Shown: positions 5,545-7,887 of the stretch, one piece after another
Numbering within the stretch: the stretch's first letter is position 1
How the letters are laid out: every line of letters begins with the position of its first letter
Assembly: GCA_002321335.1 (NCBI GenBank)
Contig: DCMG01000004.1
Span: 1,482-9,368 of the forward strand
Length of the DNA stretch: 7,887 bases
From: Bacteroidales bacterium UBA1628
Lineage (GTDB): Bacteria; Bacteroidota; Bacteroidia; Bacteroidales; UBA932
Direction: 5' to 3'
Notes under the pieces: generated by a model
The model's database searches: none
The model's input: the letters and a program-made list of their open reading frames with translations, nothing else
Told to the model about the DNA's origin: nothing
Position numbers and translations under genes: made by a program

Positions 5545-6804
5545 ATGTTTAAGAAACTAGTACTCATCGCTCTGGTACTATACGGGAGTTGCCTTTCCGC
5601 ACAGACCAGACAGGAAGTTCGGGATTCCGTGAAAATCTATTTTCAACAAGGGGAAACCGAGCTTGTGCCTTCTTTGAAAAGTAACCGGACAGCTTTGAAC
5701 AGGATTGCTGACAGTCTGCGTACAAGTTACGCCGACTCTGTCTATCGGCTGAGAAAGATCCTTGTTGTCGGTGGAGCGTCTCCGGAAGGAAGTGTCAAAC
5801 TCAACAAATACCTTTCAGAAGAGCGCGCCGCCGTTCTTTTCAACTACCTTTCACGCTATGGCGAATTGCCCGACTCGCTCAAGACAAACCGGTTCCTCGG
5901 ACGCGACTGGAACGGGCTGATCCAGTTGGTCGAGGATGATCCTGATGTTCCGCATAAGGAAGCCACCCTTTACCTGCTGCGAAAGATCGCCAGAGAATCA
6001 CAAGAAAACGGTGATGTCAAAGGCGACCACATCTTACGCCTGCAACAGTTCTGTGGCGGCGAGTCCTACAGATATATGTACAGAAAACTGTTTCCGGAAC
6101 TCCGCGCATCCAGGCTATACCTCTCCTACGAAAAGGTATGGAATCCGGTAGGGGCTCTCACTCTGCAAGGGTTGCGTCTTGTTCCTCCGGCTGGCGAGCT
6201 GGTTCCGAACACTTATACCCCTACGCCTCCAGCCAAACCATTCTACATGGACATCCGGACCAATCTGCTCTACGATGCATTGCTCGTGCCTAACATCGGC
6301 GTGGAGTTCTACCTAGGCAGACGCTGGTCGGTTGTCGCCGACTGGATGTACGCCTGGTGGAAGACCGACAGGGAGCATTGGTACTGGCGCACATATGGAG
6401 GAGACCTGACCCTGCGAAAGTGGTTCGGAAAGGCATCCAAGAAGAAACCGCTCACCGGACACCACATCGGAGTTAACGGCCAGATATTCACCTATGACTT
6501 CGAGACAGGTGGCAAGGGCTACCTAGGCGGCAAGCCTGGAGCCACCCTCTGGGAAAAGATGAACTATGCGGTGGGCCTTGAATATGGATATTCAGTCCCT
6601 ATCGCCCGCAGACTTAACCTTGATTTCTCGATTGACCTTGGCTACAGCGAGGGCACATATCACGAATATGAACCTGTCGATGACTGCTACGTTTGGCAGG
6701 CCACCAAGCAGAGACACTGGTTCGGACCTACCAAGGCCGAGGTTTCTCTGGTGTGGCTCATCGGCCGCGGCAACTACAACAGCAACAAAGGAGGCAGACG
6801 ATGA
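5545..6804 (+). CDS. OmpA-like + DUF3575 outer-membrane protein of a fimbrial-type locus
   Basis: A secreted protein of 419 residues, probably in the outer membrane. MFKKLVLIALVLYGSCLSAQ is a signal peptide with likely cleavage near residues 19-20. An in-frame GTG at 5512 would add 11 residues in front of the signal (MVAKGITYYTG), so ATG 5545 is preferred. Residues 28-105 resemble an OmpA-like domain (VVGGASPEGS, then NKYLSEERAAVLFNYL), but Ala-Ser stands where the peptidoglycan-binding Asp usually is; Arg94 is kept. After a middle helical region and a Pro/Thr-rich linker (about 213-232) comes the DUF3575 domain (233-408): alternating aromatic strands such as NLLYDALLVPNIGVEFYLG and RWSVVADWMYAWW, ending KAEVSLVWLIG. 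DUF3575 genes occur beside fimbrillin and DUF5119 genes in Bacteroidales, and here DUF5119 follows by ATGA overlap. The exact role in fimbria assembly is unknown. It has its own promoter at 5427-5457. Confidence 0.85.
   Translation: MFKKLVLIALVLYGSCLSAQTRQEVRDSVKIYFQQGETELVPSLKSNRTALNRIADSLRTSYADSVYRLRKILVVGGASPEGSVKLNKYLSEERAAVLFNYLSRYGELPDSLKTNRFLGRDWNGLIQLVEDDPDVPHKEATLYLLRKIARESQENGDVKGDHILRLQQFCGGESYRYMYRKLFPELRASRLYLSYEKVWNPVGALTLQGLRLVPPAGELVPNTYTPTPPAKPFYMDIRTNLLYDALLVPNIGVEFYLGRRWSVVADWMYAWWKTDREHWYWRTYGGDLTLRKWFGKASKKKPLTGHHIGVNGQIFTYDFETGGKGYLGGKPGATLWEKMNYAVGLEYGYSVPIARRLNLDFSIDLGYSEGTYHEYEPVDDCYVWQATKQRHWFGPTKAEVSLVWLIGRGNYNSNKGGRR
6787..6794 (+). promoter_or_regulatory. Strong Shine-Dalgarno site fixing the DUF5119 start
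   Basis: AAAGGAGG lies 6 nt before ATG 6801, inside the end of the DUF3575 gene. The open frame continues upstream to ATG 6693, but those 36 extra residues are a Gln/Arg-rich out-of-frame reading of DUF3575 and would bury the lipoprotein signal, so 6801 is the real start. Confidence 0.75.
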
Positions 6805-7829
6805 AAAATTTATTACTGAATATGCTGGTGTGTGTGTTGGCCGCCGCCCTGTGCTCCTGCAACCACAAGGAATTGTGCTATCACCATCCTCACATAGCCT
6901 CGATAAAGGTTGAATTCAACTGGAAAGACGCACCTGAGGCCGATCCCGTCGGAATGTGCGCATTCTTCTACCCTATAGAGGGCGAGGTCGCCCCGATGCG
7001 TCGTTTCGACTTCCAGAACAAGGAAGGCGGCAAGATCGACATCCAGGTCGGCAAATACCGTGTCCTTTGCTATAACAACGACACTGAGATTGTGCTGATG
7101 CGCGGTACTGATAATTTCGACACGCACGAGGCCTATACCCGCAACTGCGACATCTTCGAGACCATCTACGGAAGTTCCGCGAGAAGCAGCGCCCCGAGAG
7201 CGGCCGGAGCTGAGGACGAGCGGGTGGTTCTCAGTCCGGACATGATGTGGGGATGCACCGCCTTTGACGTGGAGATCACCGACAATGGTGTCAGCTACAT
7301 CTGCATTCCGGAATCAGAGAAGGATGAGTGGGTCGGCAAGCCCGCCGTGCAGACCGAGCGCGTCATCACACTATATCCTCATGAACTGATCTGCACCTAC
7401 ACCTACGAAATCCGCAATGTCAAAGGGCTCAGCCGCGTCTCCCAGATGTGCGGCTCGATCACGGGCATGGCTCCGTCACTGCTCTTCCATGACGAGTCAC
7501 TCGGCAAAGAGTGCGTGACGGTACCTTTCGAGGCCCACGCCGGAGACGCCACGACTATCGTCGGCAAGTTCCTCACGTTCGGCCACAACGAGGAGAACAG
7601 CGAGGCTCACCGCATGCTGCTCTATGTCTGGATGGACAACGGCGAGAAATACTGCTACGGAACCGAAGGAGAACGGTTCAACGTGACCACACAAGTCAAC
7701 ACCGCGCCGGACAAGCGCCACGTGCACATCATCATCGACGGCCTTGACCTGCCCAAGCCGATCGGCGGAGGCAACATGGACGCGACAATTGATGACTGGA
7801 ACGAAATCAACGAGGATATTCACATGTAA
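6801..7829 (+). CDS. DUF5119 lipoprotein, fimbrial-locus protein
   Basis: A 342-residue lipoprotein. MKNLLLNMLVCVLAAALCSC is a type II signal with lipobox L-C-S-C, so Cys20 is the lipidated residue. Right after it, NHKELCYHHPH matches the hallmark start of DUF5119 proteins, followed by IKVEFNWKDAPEADPVGM (35-52). The rest is strand-rich and resembles the fimbrillin-like immunoglobulin or transthyretin folds, with an Ala/Ser/Arg linker (SSARSSAPRAAGAEDE, 125-140) between two likely domains and an ending GGGNMDATIDDWNEINEDI like that of fimbrillin-family proteins. It overlaps DUF3575 by ATGA and has a strong ribosome site, so it is translationally coupled. DUF5119 members are found in Bacteroidales fimbrial clusters, and an anchoring or assembly-accessory role is inferred, not shown. 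Usual acidic lipoprotein surface-export residues are not obvious after Cys20, so the facing side of the membrane is open. Confidence 0.86.
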   Translation: MKNLLLNMLVCVLAAALCSCNHKELCYHHPHIASIKVEFNWKDAPEADPVGMCAFFYPIEGEVAPMRRFDFQNKEGGKIDIQVGKYRVLCYNNDTEIVLMRGTDNFDTHEAYTRNCDIFETIYGSSARSSAPRAAGAEDERVVLSPDMMWGCTAFDVEITDNGVSYICIPESEKDEWVGKPAVQTERVITLYPHELICTYTYEIRNVKGLSRVSQMCGSITGMAPSLLFHDESLGKECVTVPFEAHAGDATTIVGKFLTFGHNEENSEAHRMLLYVWMDNGEKYCYGTEGERFNVTTQVNTAPDKRHVHIIIDGLDLPKPIGGGNMDATIDDWNEINEDIHM

Positions 7830-7887
7830 TTATCTTATTAAGAATAACAATAGTATATTTTTTATTAATCTCACAGTTTAACAAAAA
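7830..7887 (+). other. AT-rich intergenic end of window
   Basis: Fifty-eight very AT-rich bases follow the DUF5119 stop. They hold a minor dyad (TTATT 7835-7839, AATAA 7843-7847) and a T6 run (7858-7863), but no convincing terminator and no TAnnTTTG promoter. The next gene would begin beyond the window. By analogy with related loci it could be a fimbrillin gene. Confidence 0.5.

Noticed and set aside
7830..7887. Intrinsic terminator after DUF5119
   Set aside because: The only dyad is 5 bp of A/T and is not directly followed by the T6 run, so it is too weak to call.

Overview
The window looks like the chromosome of a Bacteroidales bacterium (phylum Bacteroidota) of moderate GC content. Three things support this. 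The V-type ATPase genes run D-I-K, as in the Bacteroidota V/A-ATPase operon. The promoter at 5427-5457 matches the Bacteroidota -33 TTTG / -7 TAnnTTTG consensus. The last two genes encode DUF3575 and DUF5119 families that belong to Bacteroidales fimbrial loci. A genus cannot be read from the sequence with confidence. All genes are on the + strand.

Layout. Positions 1-408 are the 3' part of the gene for V-ATPase central-stalk subunit D; its start lies upstream of the window. Subunit I (401-2239) overlaps it by 8 nt, and the proteolipid subunit K (2264-2683) follows. A perfect 22-bp inverted repeat (2690-2742) of a widespread intergenic repeat type separates the ATPase genes from a metabolic pair: a phosphoglucosamine-mutase-type enzyme (2768-4225, glmM) and, 5 nt later, a signal-less, divergent DUF1343 (NamZ/YbbC-like) protein (4231-5295). 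A 15-bp-stem hairpin (5314-5348) probably ends this block. An AT-rich intergenic region then carries a palindrome and a very good promoter, followed by a two-gene unit: a secreted OmpA-like + DUF3575 outer-membrane protein (5545-6804) and a DUF5119 lipoprotein (6801-7829), joined by an ATGA stop/start overlap. The window ends 58 nt after that lipoprotein. By analogy with known loci, fimbrillin genes may follow.

How the genes work together. Subunits D, I and K are the rotor stalk, stator/half-channel and rotor ring of one rotary ATPase. The visible ion-site residues of K match the Na+-binding pattern of the Enterococcus hirae ring, so a sodium-linked enzyme is plausible. GlmM feeds UDP-GlcNAc and peptidoglycan synthesis. 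DUF1343 proteins that have been characterised act on MurNAc, so the pair hints at an amino-sugar or cell-wall theme, although this DUF1343 copy has lost canonical motifs and a secretion signal. The DUF3575/DUF5119 pair looks like the start of a type V fimbria-like surface locus under its own promoter.

I see no CRISPR array, RNA gene, transposase or phage gene, and no convincing wholly new system. The most worthwhile leads are the divergent DUF1343, the palindrome touching the fimbrial promoter, the altered OmpA-like domain, and the palindromic repeat.
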